A stretch of DNA of 64,000 bases. Origin: Sphingomonas phyllosphaerae FA2 (GTDB taxonomy: Bacteria; Pseudomonadota; Alphaproteobacteria; Sphingomonadales; Sphingomonadaceae). Where the stretch lies: contig NZ_KE386571.1 of the NCBI RefSeq assembly GCF_000427645.1, forward strand, positions 3,141,395 through 3,205,394. Direction: 5' to 3'. The stretch's first letter is position 1. Each line of letters begins with the position of its first letter. Shown here one piece after another: positions 34,464-43,323 of the stretch. Made by a program: the position numbers and the translations under genes. Under the pieces are notes generated by a model. It did no database searches. It was not told the DNA's origin and saw nothing but the letters and a program-made list of their open reading frames with translations.

Positions 34464-35366
34464 TCAGGCAGCGCCTTCGAGCGCCCCGTGCGACACCGGC
34501 CGCCTTTGTGCCGCGTAGAGGCACGCCGCGACAATCACCCCCGCGCCGGCCAGCGTCGTCGGCGCGACGCGCTCGCCGAAGCACAGCCAGCCGAGCACCG
34601 CGGCATAGACGAACGACGTATATTCGGTGGTCGCCAGAAACCCCGCCTCGGCATGCGCATAGGCCCATCCGAGGAGGAACAGCGACGCGGTTGCGAGCAG
34701 TGCAGCGATCACGATTTTCCACCACATCGCGGACGCGGGCGGCACCGCCAGCCACGGCGCGGCGCAGAGCAGCAGCAGCGCGATGACCGCAGACTGGACG
34801 AAGGCGATCTCGCGCGGGCCCGCCGCCTGGCTCTGGAGCCGCGCGACGATCAAATTCGCGGCGTAGAGGATCGCCGAGGCGAGGATCGCGCCCGCGCCCG
34901 CCAACGCTTCCGGCCCGAGCGCCAGGCGCGTCTGCCCGGCAAGGATCACCGCCACGCCAGCCAGCGCCGCGAAGGATGCCGCGACGACCCGCGCGCCGAC
35001 GCGCTCACCGAGCAACCACGCGCCGAGCAGCAGCGCGAGCAGCGGCGCGATGTAGGTCAGCGCGATCGCCTGCGCCATTGGCACCCGCGCCAGCCCCCAG
35101 AAGAACAGCAAGGCCATCGCGGTGGTCAGCGTGCCGCGCGCCAGATGCAGCCGCAGCGCCCGCGCGCCGATCCGCCGCCCGCCGCCGATGTGCCACGCCG
35201 CGCCGCCGATCGCGGTCGATAGCAGCGTCCGCCACAGCAGCGCATTGTAGACGCCGATCGCCAGCACCAGCGACTTCATGAACGCGTCCATGATCGAGAA
35301 CAGCCCGATCCCGCCTGCCGCGACGGCGAGCGCCAGTGCGGGGGAGAGATGGCGCGAGTTGGTCAA
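34464..35366 (-). CDS. DMT/EamA-family exporter
   Basis: Ten-helix inner-membrane transporter of 300 residues with two EamA repeats (RGTLTTAMALLFFWGLARVP and EYTSFVYAAVLGWLCFGERV). Substrate unknown. The only start giving an intact first helix is TTG at 35366, which overlaps the vapC stop (TTGA). No Shine-Dalgarno is evident. It is not closely similar to the exporter at 7557-8477. Confidence 0.82.
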   Translation of the reverse strand: MTNSRHLSPALALAVAAGGIGLFSIMDAFMKSLVLAIGVYNALLWRTLLSTAIGGAAWHIGGGRRIGARALRLHLARGTLTTAMALLFFWGLARVPMAQAIALTYIAPLLALLLGAWLLGERVGARVVAASFAALAGVAVILAGQTRLALGPEALAGAGAILASAILYAANLIVARLQSQAAGPREIAFVQSAVIALLLLCAAPWLAVPPASAMWWKIVIAALLATASLFLLGWAYAHAEAGFLATTEYTSFVYAAVLGWLCFGERVAPTTLAGAGVIVAACLYAAQRRPVSHGALEGAA

Positions 35367-35743
35367 CGGATCAGGCGGATGTCGACGTCGCCGTCGAACG
35401 CCTGCCAGGCGCGATCGGCGGTCACGACGGTTGCGCGACGGACGATGCCGAGCGCCAGACAGGCACGATCGGCAAAAGACAGTCGCAACGCCTGCGCGCG
35501 GGGGTGAAGCGCGGCACTGACCCGAGCCTGTTCGCTGTCGAAGGAGCCGATCGCCACTTCAAGGCGGCGCAAGCTATCCAGCACCGCCCCCGCGTCTATG
35601 CCACGGCGGACACATTTGTGGAGCACTTCATCGAGATTGACCGCCGAAAGCAGCGCGCCGCGCACGAACGGCAGCGCGACATCACTGCCTGCTTCGTCGA
35701 ACAACAACGCCAGCAGCGCGGATGAATCGAAGACGATCGTCAC
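35363..35743 (-). CDS. PIN-domain toxin, VapC family
   Basis: A 126-residue PIN-fold ribonuclease toxin. The acidic metal-binding residues are Asp6 (IVFDSSALLA), Glu39 (NLDEV), Asp92 (SFADRACLAL) and Asp110 (TADRAW). It is translationally coupled to the AbrB-type antitoxin (GTG start overlapping its stop). The RNA target is unknown. Confidence 0.9.
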   Translation of the reverse strand: MTIVFDSSALLALLFDEAGSDVALPFVRGALLSAVNLDEVLHKCVRRGIDAGAVLDSLRRLEVAIGSFDSEQARVSAALHPRAQALRLSFADRACLALGIVRRATVVTADRAWQAFDGDVDIRLIR

Positions 35744-36015
35744 GCTGCCGATGCCGCGTCCGCGTCACCTTCTCGGCGCTGTTCCTCTCGGCGACCGGCG
35801 AGCAGATCGTCGACGATACTTCCATGTGCATCACGGAACGGACGGAAGATGTCCTGCACCTCCCGAACGACCTGGGCGTGCGTCCTAAGGACCATTCCGC
35901 CTTGTGCGTCACGGTCGATGACGACCATGTCGCCGTCCTTGATGCTCAACTCGCGGCGCAGGTCGGCAGGAATAACGATCTTGCCGCCCGCGATCACCTT
36001 TGCATGATAGGTCAC
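35740..36015 (-). CDS. AbrB/MazE-type antitoxin
   Basis: A 91-residue protein with an N-terminal swapped-hairpin DNA-binding domain (GGKIVIPADLRRELSIKDGD) and a charged C-terminal tail that would cover the toxin. As usual for such pairs it is expected to repress its own promoter. It lies immediately upstream of vapC with a GTGA overlap. Confidence 0.88.
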   Translation of the reverse strand: MTYHAKVIAGGKIVIPADLRRELSIKDGDMVVIDRDAQGGMVLRTHAQVVREVQDIFRPFRDAHGSIVDDLLAGRREEQRREGDADAASAA

Positions 36016-36051
36016 GTCACGCCCTCCAGGACCTGACGTATATCACAGGAC

Positions 36052-37185
36052 CTATTCCGCCGCCAGTTTCGCCGCCGCGTCCGCTGCCTCGATTTCCACC
36101 GCCTTCGCCTCGACCAGCTTGACGATATGCTCGATCATGTCGGCGTCCTGCACGTGGTGGTCGGTGACGCCCGACAGATAGACCATGTGCTTGCCGTTGC
36201 CGCCGCCGGTGATGCCAATGTCGGTTTCGCGCGCCTCGCCGGGACCGTTGACGACGCAGCCGAGCACCGACAGGCTCATCGGGGTGCGGATGTGCTGGAG
36301 CCGTTCCTCCAGCGCCTGCACGGTGCGGATCACGTCGAAGCCTTGTCGCGCGCAGCTGGGGCAGCTCACCACGCGCACGCCGCGGTTGCGGATGCCGAGC
36401 GCCTTGAGGATCTCGAACCCGACGCGGACTTCCTCCTCCGGCTCGGCCGACAGCGAGACGCGGATCGTGTCGCCGATCCCGAACCACAGGAGCGAACCGA
36501 GCCCGATCGACGACTTCACCGTGCCGCCGATCAGCCCGCCGGCCTCGGTGATGCCGAGGTGAAGCGGGCAGTCGGTCGCCTCGGCGAGCCCCTGATAGGC
36601 GGCGACCGCGAGGAAGACGTCTGACGCCTTCACCGCGACCTTATATTCGTGGAAGTCGTGATCCTGGAGCAGCTTGATATGGTCGAGCGCCGATTCGACC
36701 AGCGCCTCGGGGCACGGCTCGCCGTATTTTTCGAGCAGGTCCTTCTCGAGCGACCCGGCGTTGACGCCGATGCGGATCGCGCAGCCGTTGGCCTTGGCGG
36801 CGCGCACGACCTCGGCGACGCGGTCGGACGAGCCGATGTTGCCGGGGTTGATGCGCAGGCAGGCCGCGCCGGCGTCGGCGGCCTCGAGCGCGCGCTTGTA
36901 GTGGAAATGGATGTCGGCGACGATCGGCACCTTCGCGGCGCGGACGATCTGGCCGAGCGCGGCGGTGGAGGCGACGTCGGGGCAGCTGACGCGAACGATG
37001 TCCGCCCCCGCCTCCTCGCAGCGGCGGATCTGGTCGATCGTCGCGGCGGCATCCTCGGTCGGAGTATTGGTCATCGTCTGCACGGTGACCGGGGCATCCC
37101 CGCCGACGGGGACATTGCCGACCATGATCTGGCGGCTGGGACGACGCGCGATATCGCGCCACGGACGGATCGACATAGACGCCAT
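36052..37185 (-). CDS. ispG: 4-hydroxy-3-methylbut-2-enyl diphosphate synthase IspG
   Basis: Fe-S enzyme of the MEP isoprenoid pathway that converts MEcPP to HMBPP. The 377-residue protein carries the cluster cysteines Cys275 and Cys278 (CPSC) and Cys310 ([10 protein letters not shown]). [20 protein letters not shown] and [20 protein letters not shown] are diagnostic. An ATG at 37176 is an alternative start. A 63-base gap separates it from the divergent acyltransferase gene. Confidence 0.97.
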   Translation of the reverse strand: MASMSIRPWRDIARRPSRQIMVGNVPVGGDAPVTVQTMTNTPTEDAAATIDQIRRCEEAGADIVRVSCPDVASTAALGQIVRAAKVPIVADIHFHYKRALEAADAGAACLRINPGNIGSSDRVAEVVRAAKANGCAIRIGVNAGSLEKDLLEKYGEPCPEALVESALDHIKLLQDHDFHEYKVAVKASDVFLAVAAYQGLAEATDCPLHLGITEAGGLIGGTVKSSIGLGSLLWFGIGDTIRVSLSAEPEEEVRVGFEILKALGIRNRGVRVVSCPSCARQGFDVIRTVQALEERLQHIRTPMSLSVLGCVVNGPGEARETDIGITGGGNGKHMVYLSGVTDHHVQDADMIEHIVKLVEAKAVEIEAADAAAKLAAE

Positions 37186-37248
37186 ATACGCGTGTGGCGT
37201 GGCAGTTCAAAGTCGCAGCATCCGCCAAGCAATGCTAGGCGACCGCAA

Positions 37249-38415
37249 ATGCAGCGTCATTACGGCCTGGACTGGCTCCGCATCGGGGCGTTCGCGATCC
37301 TGATCCTCTATCACGTCGGCATGGTGTTCGTGCCGTGGGACTTCCATGCGAAGCTGCCGGGCGCGTGGTGGGTGGCAGTGCCGATGATGGCGTCGAACCC
37401 GTGGCGGCTGGCGCTGTTGTTCCTCGTTTCGGGATACGCCAGCCGCGCGCTGATGCTGCGCAACAAGGCGCCGTGGCGGTTCGCGCGGCAGCGCTCGCTC
37501 AGGCTGCTCGTCCCGCTGATCTTTGGCATCGCGGTGATCGTGCCGGTGCAGCCGTGGGTCGAGCTGTCGCAGAAATATGGCTATCCGCACGGGTTCGGGC
37601 ACTTCTGGGTGCACGATTACTTCCGGTTCGCGCAGGTCGGGGCGCTGTTCCTGCCCGCCTGGAACCACCTGTGGTTCGTCGCCTATCTGTGGGTCTATAC
37701 GTTGGTGCTCGCCGCGGGTGCATTGCTGCTGCCGCGGGTGGTGCGGCGCGCGATCCAGGCAGGGTTTGCGTGGATGATGCGCGGGCCGGCGCTGCTGGTG
37801 GTGCCGATCGCGTGGATGGTGCTGGTCAGCTTCTGGCTGTTTCCCGGCGGACGCGAGACGCACGCGCTGGTCGACGACTGGGTCGCGCATTTCAGCTACT
37901 TCCCGTTCTTCCTGTTCGGCTACGCGCTGGCGTGCGCGCCGGAGACGCTGGCGGCGCTGGTCGCGCGGTGGAAGCCGTCGGCGGCGATCGCGCTGGCGGC
38001 CTATGCGGTCGTCGCGGGGATCGAAATCCGGTGGCCGGGCAGCAGCATGCCGTACCCTTGGGGGATCGTCTTCTCGGTGGCGCGATCGGTCGAGGGCTGG
38101 GCGGCGGTCGCGGCGCTGATCGGCTATGCCGACGGGCACTGGAACCGCGACCGCAAGTGGCGGCGGGTGCTGACCGAGGCGGTGTTTCCCTTTTACATCG
38201 TCCACCAGTCGATCATCGTGCTGGTCGCCTTCTGGCTGGCGCCGTTCGCGCTGCCGGGCGGGCTGGCGTTCGCATTGCTGGTCGCGGCGACGCTGGCGGG
38301 GTGCTGGGCCTTCTATCTGGGCGGGCGCGCAATCGGGCCGCTGCGCCCGCTGATCGGGCTGCGGCGGCATGCGTCGCGGCGGACGCATGTCGATCCGCGG
38401 CCGGCGATCGTTTGA
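37249..38415 (+). CDS. Acyltransferase family 3 membrane protein
   Basis: A 388-residue polytopic membrane protein of the acyltransferase-3/OafA-MdoC family, which transfers acyl groups to extracytoplasmic sugars. Motifs are GLDWLRIGAFAILILYHVGM (with the conserved His) and LLFLVSGYASRALMLR. Late helices carry EAVFPFYIVHQSIIVLVAFW. Resemblance to MdoC (periplasmic glucan succinylation) is notable but the substrate is not assignable. Divergent from ispG. Confidence 0.85.
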   Translation: MQRHYGLDWLRIGAFAILILYHVGMVFVPWDFHAKLPGAWWVAVPMMASNPWRLALLFLVSGYASRALMLRNKAPWRFARQRSLRLLVPLIFGIAVIVPVQPWVELSQKYGYPHGFGHFWVHDYFRFAQVGALFLPAWNHLWFVAYLWVYTLVLAAGALLLPRVVRRAIQAGFAWMMRGPALLVVPIAWMVLVSFWLFPGGRETHALVDDWVAHFSYFPFFLFGYALACAPETLAALVARWKPSAAIALAAYAVVAGIEIRWPGSSMPYPWGIVFSVARSVEGWAAVAALIGYADGHWNRDRKWRRVLTEAVFPFYIVHQSIIVLVAFWLAPFALPGGLAFALLVAATLAGCWAFYLGGRAIGPLRPLIGLRRHASRRTHVDPRPAIV

Positions 38416-38439
38416 GGTAGCGGTGGCCTGCCTTCTTCC

Positions 38440-38519
38440 GTCATACCGGACTTGATCCGGGATCCCGCTTTTGGGTTCGGCCGGGAAGAAGCGGGGCCCC
38501 GGATCAAGTCCGGGGCGAC
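38440..38519. repeat. Mirrored intergenic repeat, family D
   Basis: GTCATACCGGACTTGATCCG (continuing GGATCCCGCTT) mirrored by AAGCGGGGCCCCGGATCAAG (continuing TCCGGGGCGAC). Lies between convergent genes. Same family at 56427-56500. Confidence 0.87.
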
Positions 38520-38546
38520 GAGGGTTTGTGGCGCTCCCCGTGCCTC

Positions 38547-39449
38547 CTACTGCCCGAACGACCCCGCGCGGTAGAGCAAGGTGATCGCGACGCGGCGGTT
38601 GCGGGGGTCCTGCGGGTTGTCGGCGATCATCGGTTCGCGGTCCGCCACGCCCTCAATCCGGTTGAAGCGCGTCTCAGGGATGCCGCCCAGCGCCAACCGG
38701 CGGCGCGTCGCCTCGGCGCGGCCGGACGACAGCATCCAGTTGTTCATCGCGCGCGGATCGCCATACGGCAGGCTGTCGGTATAGCCGCGGATCGAGATCG
38801 GGTTCTGCGTTTCCTTGATCCCCTGCGCGACCAGCCCGATCAGCGCCGAGGCATCGCTGGCCAGCGCAGTCGTGCCCAGCGCGAACATCGAATAATCGGC
38901 GTCGTCGACCAGATCGATGCGCATCCCGTCCGACGTCATCGTGAAGCGGATGTGCTTGGCCAGCTTCGCCAGCTCGCGCTGCGCCATGATCTTCTGCATC
39001 ACCTGCTGGCGCAGCTTGGCGAAGTTCTTGGCGTCTTCCTTGGCGACCGCGCTGCTGCTGCGCAGCGAGCCCTTCTTGCCGAATCCCTTGGCCTCGCCGA
39101 CCGGATCGGTGGTGACCAGCGCCAGCGCGTGTAGATCCGACGTGCCCGCCTTCGGACCGATCTTCTCCTTCGAGGTCAGCGATTCGCCGCCGAACATGCC
39201 GTTGCCGCCGATCCCGACGCGCTTCTTGTCGATCAGCGTCGGCGCGAAATAATCGGCGATGCCCTTGCGTTGCTTCTCGGTCGTCGCGCCGAGCAGCCAC
39301 AGCAGCAGGAAGAACGCCATCATCGCGGTCACGAAATCGGCATAGGCCACCTTCCACGCGCCACCGTGGTGTCCCCCGGCGACCATCGTGATCTTCTTGA
39401 CGATGACGATCTTGGGCGGCTCGTTCTTGCCGTGCGGTGCCTTGGCCAT
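38547..39449 (-). CDS. motB: Flagellar stator protein MotB
   Basis: Peptidoglycan-anchored stator subunit of 300 residues. The single helix carries the proton-binding Asp38 in WKVAYADFVTAMMAFFLLLW. The C-terminal OmpA-like domain (ISIRGYTDSLPYGDPRAMNN to RRVAITLLYR) binds the cell wall. A normal proton-type MotB. Five bases separate it from motA. Confidence 0.95.
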   Translation of the reverse strand: MAKAPHGKNEPPKIVIVKKITMVAGGHHGGAWKVAYADFVTAMMAFFLLLWLLGATTEKQRKGIADYFAPTLIDKKRVGIGGNGMFGGESLTSKEKIGPKAGTSDLHALALVTTDPVGEAKGFGKKGSLRSSSAVAKEDAKNFAKLRQQVMQKIMAQRELAKLAKHIRFTMTSDGMRIDLVDDADYSMFALGTTALASDASALIGLVAQGIKETQNPISIRGYTDSLPYGDPRAMNNWMLSSGRAEATRRRLALGGIPETRFNRIEGVADREPMIADNPQDPRNRRVAITLLYRAGSFGQ

Positions 39450-39454
39450 CGGGT

Positions 39455-40318
39455 TTACTTACCGCGCAGGCCGTCGAAGACCTCGGCGAAGCCGGGCTGG
39501 TTCTTGTGGTCGATCCCCGAGCGCGCCGCCTCGATCACCAGCGGCTGCGGATGGCCGTGGAGCGAGGCGATGATGATCTGCTTGACGACATGATAGATCG
39601 CCGCGTCGGCATCGATCACCTGCTTCAGCCGCCCCGCGAACGGATTGACGATCCCGTACGCCAGCAACACGCCCATGAAGGTGCCGACCAGCGCCGAGCC
39701 GATCATCCCGCCCAGCACCGACGGCGGCTTGTCGATCGAGCCCATCGTCTTCACGATGCCCAGCACCGCCGCGACGATTCCGAGCGCGGGCAGCGCGTCG
39801 GCGAGGCTCTGCAGCGTGTGCTCCGGCCCCTCGACCTCGTGGTGGTGGGTCTTGATCGCGTTGTCCATGACCTCCTCGACCGCATGGACGTCGAGGGTGC
39901 CCGAGGACACGACGACCAGCCGCAGCGTGTCGGCGATCAGGTTGACCAACGTATGGTCCTTCAGCAGCTTGGGATATTCGGCGAACACCGCCGAGGACTT
40001 CGGGTCCTCGACATGCGGTTCCAGCGCGATCGGCCCTTCCATCCGCAGCATCTTCATCAGCTTGCTGACGAGGAAGATGACGTCGAGATAATCCTGCTTC
40101 TTGTATTTTGGGCCCTTGAAGACCTTGCCGAGCCCGCCGCCGACCGCCTTCAATTCCTTGCCGGAATTGCCGATGACCAGCGCGCCGACCGCGGCGCCGC
40201 CGATGATGAGCATTTCGTGCGGGATCGCCTCGAACACCGGGCCGAGGTTGCCGCCGGTGATGGCGAAACCGCCGAACACCATGCCGAGGAGGATGACGAG
40301 GCCGATGGCCGGGAACAT
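39455..40318 (-). CDS. motA: Flagellar stator protein MotA
   Basis: Ion-channel stator subunit of 287 residues, four helices, close in size to enteric MotA (295). FPAIGLVILLGMVFGGFAIT begins helix 1 and PALGIVAAVLGIVKTMGSID contains the channel prolines. The ATG at 40318 has GGGGA eight bases upstream. A TTG at 40333 also opens the frame. No clear promoter was found in the 142 bases before the repeat at 40461. Confidence 0.95.
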   Translation of the reverse strand: MFPAIGLVILLGMVFGGFAITGGNLGPVFEAIPHEMLIIGGAAVGALVIGNSGKELKAVGGGLGKVFKGPKYKKQDYLDVIFLVSKLMKMLRMEGPIALEPHVEDPKSSAVFAEYPKLLKDHTLVNLIADTLRLVVVSSGTLDVHAVEEVMDNAIKTHHHEVEGPEHTLQSLADALPALGIVAAVLGIVKTMGSIDKPPSVLGGMIGSALVGTFMGVLLAYGIVNPFAGRLKQVIDADAAIYHVVKQIIIASLHGHPQPLVIEAARSGIDHKNQPGFAEVFDGLRGK

Positions 40319-40460
40319 GGCACTTTTCCCCAATAAGCGTGCGGGATGATTCTCGAGGGGAGTGGTTAACCCGACAGCGGTGGAGAAGTGGTTACCGCGG
40401 GGGGGTGTGATGCGGCGTTTGCCGTTGGGGGCTGACTGACTGTCCGCTCATCCCGCAAAC

Positions 40461-40535
40461 GTCATTGCGAGCGTAGCGAAGCAATCCAGGGCCGGATCAG
40501 GACGCCCTGGATTGCTTCGCTACGCTCGCAATGAC
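40461..40535. repeat. Mirrored intergenic repeat, family C
   Basis: GTCATTGCGAGCGTAGCGAA (continuing GCAATCCAGGGC) and its mirror between motA and flgL. It ends 11 bases from the flgL stop codon. Bases 40319-40460 hold no other clear feature. Confidence 0.9.
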
Positions 40536-40546
40536 GGAAGAGTGGA

Positions 40547-41443
40547 TCAGCGCAGGTAGCTGAACAGCGATAGCTGCGACAGTTTCGAGAAGCTCGACTG
40601 GGTCGCGTTCAGGATCGTCATCGTCTTGGCGAATTCCGCCGCGGTCGCGGTCATGTCGGTATCCTCCAGCGACGAGCGCAGCTCCTCGCGGTCGGCCGAG
40701 ACATTCTCCTGCAACGTCTGCTGAAGTTCGACGCGCGCGGCGCGGGCGCCGACCGATGCTTGGACGATCGAGACCTGATCGGTCGCGCTGTTGACCTTGT
40801 CGAGCGCGCCGCGCGCGGACTCGCCGGTCGGGTCGCCGCCCTGCAAGGCCGCGGCGAGCTGCGACAGGATCGCCAGCGTGTCGCCGGCCGGGCTCTGGAA
40901 GATGCGCGCGGCGGTCTCGGTCGGCTGGATCGACATATTGTCGGCAATCGGCACTTCGGACAGCGACGGCGCGGTATTGTAGGTGAAGGTGCCGTCGGTG
41001 TTCTTCGTGATCGCCGCGTCGCCGCTGGCGCTGCCGAACAGCGAGCGGCCATTCGAATCGGTGACGTTGCCCAGCCCGATCAGCGTGTCGACGACCGCCT
41101 TCATCTCGTCGCCGATCACCTTGCGATCCTGGACGCTGAGCGAGCCGTTGCTGGCGCGCACCGTCAGTTCGGTCGCGCGCTGCATCTGCGTGTAGACCGA
41201 ATCGAGCGTCGTATCGGCCTGCGACAGCAGCGACGACGACATGTTCATGTTCGACGTATAGGCAGCCGCGTCGATGTTCTTGCGGTCGAACTCGGCAAGC
41301 TGCTGCCCGACCGCGACATTTTCCGACGGCGAGGTGAATTTCTTGCCGGTCGCCAGCTGGGTCTGGAGCTTGACCGCGTTCGACATCAGCGATCCCATCC
41401 GGGCCGCGGAACGATCGAACATGAGGCTGCTGGAGATCTGCAT
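40547..41443 (-). CDS. flgL: Flagellar hook-associated protein FlgL
   Basis: Junction protein between hook and filament, 298 residues, flagellin-like. The N-terminal coiled coil (LQTQLATGKKFTSPSENVAV) and C-terminal coiled coil (LEDTDMTATAAEFAKTMTIL) are clear. Five bases downstream of flgK; last gene of the flg block on this strand. Confidence 0.93.
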   Translation of the reverse strand: MQISSSLMFDRSAARMGSLMSNAVKLQTQLATGKKFTSPSENVAVGQQLAEFDRKNIDAAAYTSNMNMSSSLLSQADTTLDSVYTQMQRATELTVRASNGSLSVQDRKVIGDEMKAVVDTLIGLGNVTDSNGRSLFGSASGDAAITKNTDGTFTYNTAPSLSEVPIADNMSIQPTETAARIFQSPAGDTLAILSQLAAALQGGDPTGESARGALDKVNSATDQVSIVQASVGARAARVELQQTLQENVSADREELRSSLEDTDMTATAAEFAKTMTILNATQSSFSKLSQLSLFSYLR

Positions 41444-41448
41444 GGCGA

Positions 41449-42792
41449 TTACCTGATCTCGAGGATCGACTGGAAGGTTTCCTTGGCGACCTGGATGACG
41501 CGGCTCGATGCCTGATACGCCTGCTGATATTTCAGCAGGTCGACCGCCTCGTTATCCAGATTGACGCCGGTCAGTTCGGAGCGCGTGGTGATCGCGCCGT
41601 CGCGGATCGTGGTCTGCGCCTCCGCGACCAGCCGCCGCTGCTTGAGCGTCGCGGCATTGTCGGTGACGAGCCCCTGTACGCTGCCCTCGAACCCCATGCT
41701 GCTGCGCTTGCCCGCCAGCGCGACCAGGTTCGATGCGTCGCGCGATCCACCCGCGCGCCCGGCCGCCGCGATCTGGTCGCCGCCGGTCAGGGCCACCTTG
41801 AACTGGGTCGGGTCGGTGGTACTCGCCGTGAAGAAGTCGGTGCCGACGTTGCCCTTCAGATCGTCGCCGGCGGCCTGCAACGTGTTGACCGTCTCGGTCA
41901 GGTCCTTGGCGATGCGCCCCAGCGCGTCGCGCGTGGTGGCGATCCGCTGCGCACCTTCGACCATCCCGGCCAGCGACCCGCCATCGGGGTCGAACAGCGT
42001 CGGGGAGCCGGTGGGCGGGCGCACCGCGAGCGCGACGTTGCTGCCGGTGCGGCCATAGGCGACCTCGCTGGCGTCGCGCGGGTCGACGAGCACGGGGCCG
42101 TTGGGGCCGGCGGCGCGGACGGTGGCGCGGCCGTAATCGTCGATCTTGACGTCGACGTCGGTCAGCGCGCTCATCTGCTGAAGCAAATCGTCGCGCTGGT
42201 CCATCAGCCCGGCCATCGCCGAGGTGCCGGGTGCGGTCTTCACCAGCCCCTGGTTGACCTTGAGCATCGCCTGATTGAGCCGCGTCAGCTCGGCGGCGGC
42301 CTGACCGGCCTGTCCGTCCAGCTCGGCCGCCGAATCGTCGAGCGCGCGCGCGGTGACGCCGAACGCATCGGCGACCGACGAGCCGGCGCTCAGCATCCCG
42401 GCGCGCAGCGCGGTGGAGGAGGGATCTGCCTGAAGCGCGGTGCCGGCGGCGAAGAAGGCGGTCATCCGCGACGACAGCCCGCCGCTGCCCAGCGCGGTCT
42501 CGATCCGCTCCAGCCAGACCGATCCGGCCTCGGTACGCGACAGATCGGAAGCGGCGGTGCGCAGCGTCTGGTCGGCATAGCTGTTGCCGGCGCGCAGGAT
42601 GTTGAAGGCCGACGACCCCATGCCGTTCGGCGAAGATGTGTTGAAGCCGGTGCCCCCGGTGATCTCGCGGATGCTGGGCGTGCGCCGGACGTAGGACGCG
42701 TTGCCAGCATTGGCGATGTTCTCCGACGTCGTCGCCAGCGCCGTCTGATACGTGCGCACGCCCGAAGCGCCTAAGGAGAGCAGATCACTCAT
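41449..42792 (-). CDS. flgK: Flagellar hook-associated protein FlgK
   Basis: First hook-filament junction protein, 447 residues. N-terminal rod/hook motif SLGASGVRTYQTALATTSEN and IANAGNASYVRR; C-terminal SELTGVNLDNEAVDLLKYQQ with AYQASSRVIQVAKETF. Length is at the short end for FlgK. It is separated from flgJ by 189 bases containing a family-C repeat, so it may have its own promoter; I could not identify one. Confidence 0.94.
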   Translation of the reverse strand: MSDLLSLGASGVRTYQTALATTSENIANAGNASYVRRTPSIREITGGTGFNTSSPNGMGSSAFNILRAGNSYADQTLRTAASDLSRTEAGSVWLERIETALGSGGLSSRMTAFFAAGTALQADPSSTALRAGMLSAGSSVADAFGVTARALDDSAAELDGQAGQAAAELTRLNQAMLKVNQGLVKTAPGTSAMAGLMDQRDDLLQQMSALTDVDVKIDDYGRATVRAAGPNGPVLVDPRDASEVAYGRTGSNVALAVRPPTGSPTLFDPDGGSLAGMVEGAQRIATTRDALGRIAKDLTETVNTLQAAGDDLKGNVGTDFFTASTTDPTQFKVALTGGDQIAAAGRAGGSRDASNLVALAGKRSSMGFEGSVQGLVTDNAATLKQRRLVAEAQTTIRDGAITTRSELTGVNLDNEAVDLLKYQQAYQASSRVIQVAKETFQSILEIR

Positions 42793-42897
42793 GCGGTGAG
42801 AGTCGCACGATTCGGGTTAAGATCGGGTTGACGGGTGGTTTGACAGGTTTTTGGCCCATTGCCCGGCTGGGGAGGCGAGGCTCGCCTCAGGGTCGAC

Positions 42898-42972
42898 GTC
42901 CTTGCGAGCGCAGCGAAGCAATCCAGGGCGTCCTGGTCCGGCTCTGGATTGCTTCGCTGCGCTCGCAATGAC
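42898..42972. repeat. Mirrored intergenic repeat, family C
   Basis: GTCCTTGCGAGCGCAGCGAA arm and mirror, between flgJ and flgK on the same strand. The left end is slightly degenerate (GTCCTTG for GTCATTG). Confidence 0.87.
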
Positions 42973-42981
42973 GGGGGTGAC

Positions 42982-43323
42982 TCAGGGCTTCGGTGTTGCC
43001 GTCGCTGCCCCGTCCGTACCCGCCCCCATTTCCGGTTGCGACTGCGCCAGGAACTTGCTCATCGCCTGCCCGATGCCGAGCGGATGGTGTTCGGCCATGT
43101 TCTGGACGACCTTCTGGTCGCTCATGTCGCGGAAGGTGTCCATAGCCTTGCTGTCGATCAGCGGGTCGGCGAGCTTCGCCTGGCGCATCGATTTGAGCAT
43201 CATGCCGGTGAACACCGACTCGAATTGCTGCGCGGCCTTGTCGAGGTTCTGCTTGGTCGCGGCCCGCGACAGCCCCGTATCGAGCCCGGTCTGGCCGGTG
43301 ATCGGCCCAATCGCGTCGCTCAT
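42982..43323 (-). CDS. flgJ: Rod-binding protein FlgJ, single-domain form
   Basis: 113 residues, only the rod-scaffold half of enteric FlgJ (AAQQFESVFTGMMLKSMRQA, MSDQKVVQNMAEHHPLGIGQ). The muramidase domain is absent, as in many alphaproteobacteria, so a separate enzyme must open the peptidoglycan. The transglycosylase at 52500-53339 in the flhA operon is the obvious candidate. Confidence 0.9.
   Translation of the reverse strand: MSDAIGPITGQTGLDTGLSRAATKQNLDKAAQQFESVFTGMMLKSMRQAKLADPLIDSKAMDTFRDMSDQKVVQNMAEHHPLGIGQAMSKFLAQSQPEMGAGTDGAATATPKP

Noticed and set aside
40345..40385. Sigma-28 promoter for motA (TAAC-N15-GTCGGGTT on the minus strand)
   Set aside because: Only partial agreement with the TAAA/GYCGTTT pattern of the other three sites; not listed as a feature.
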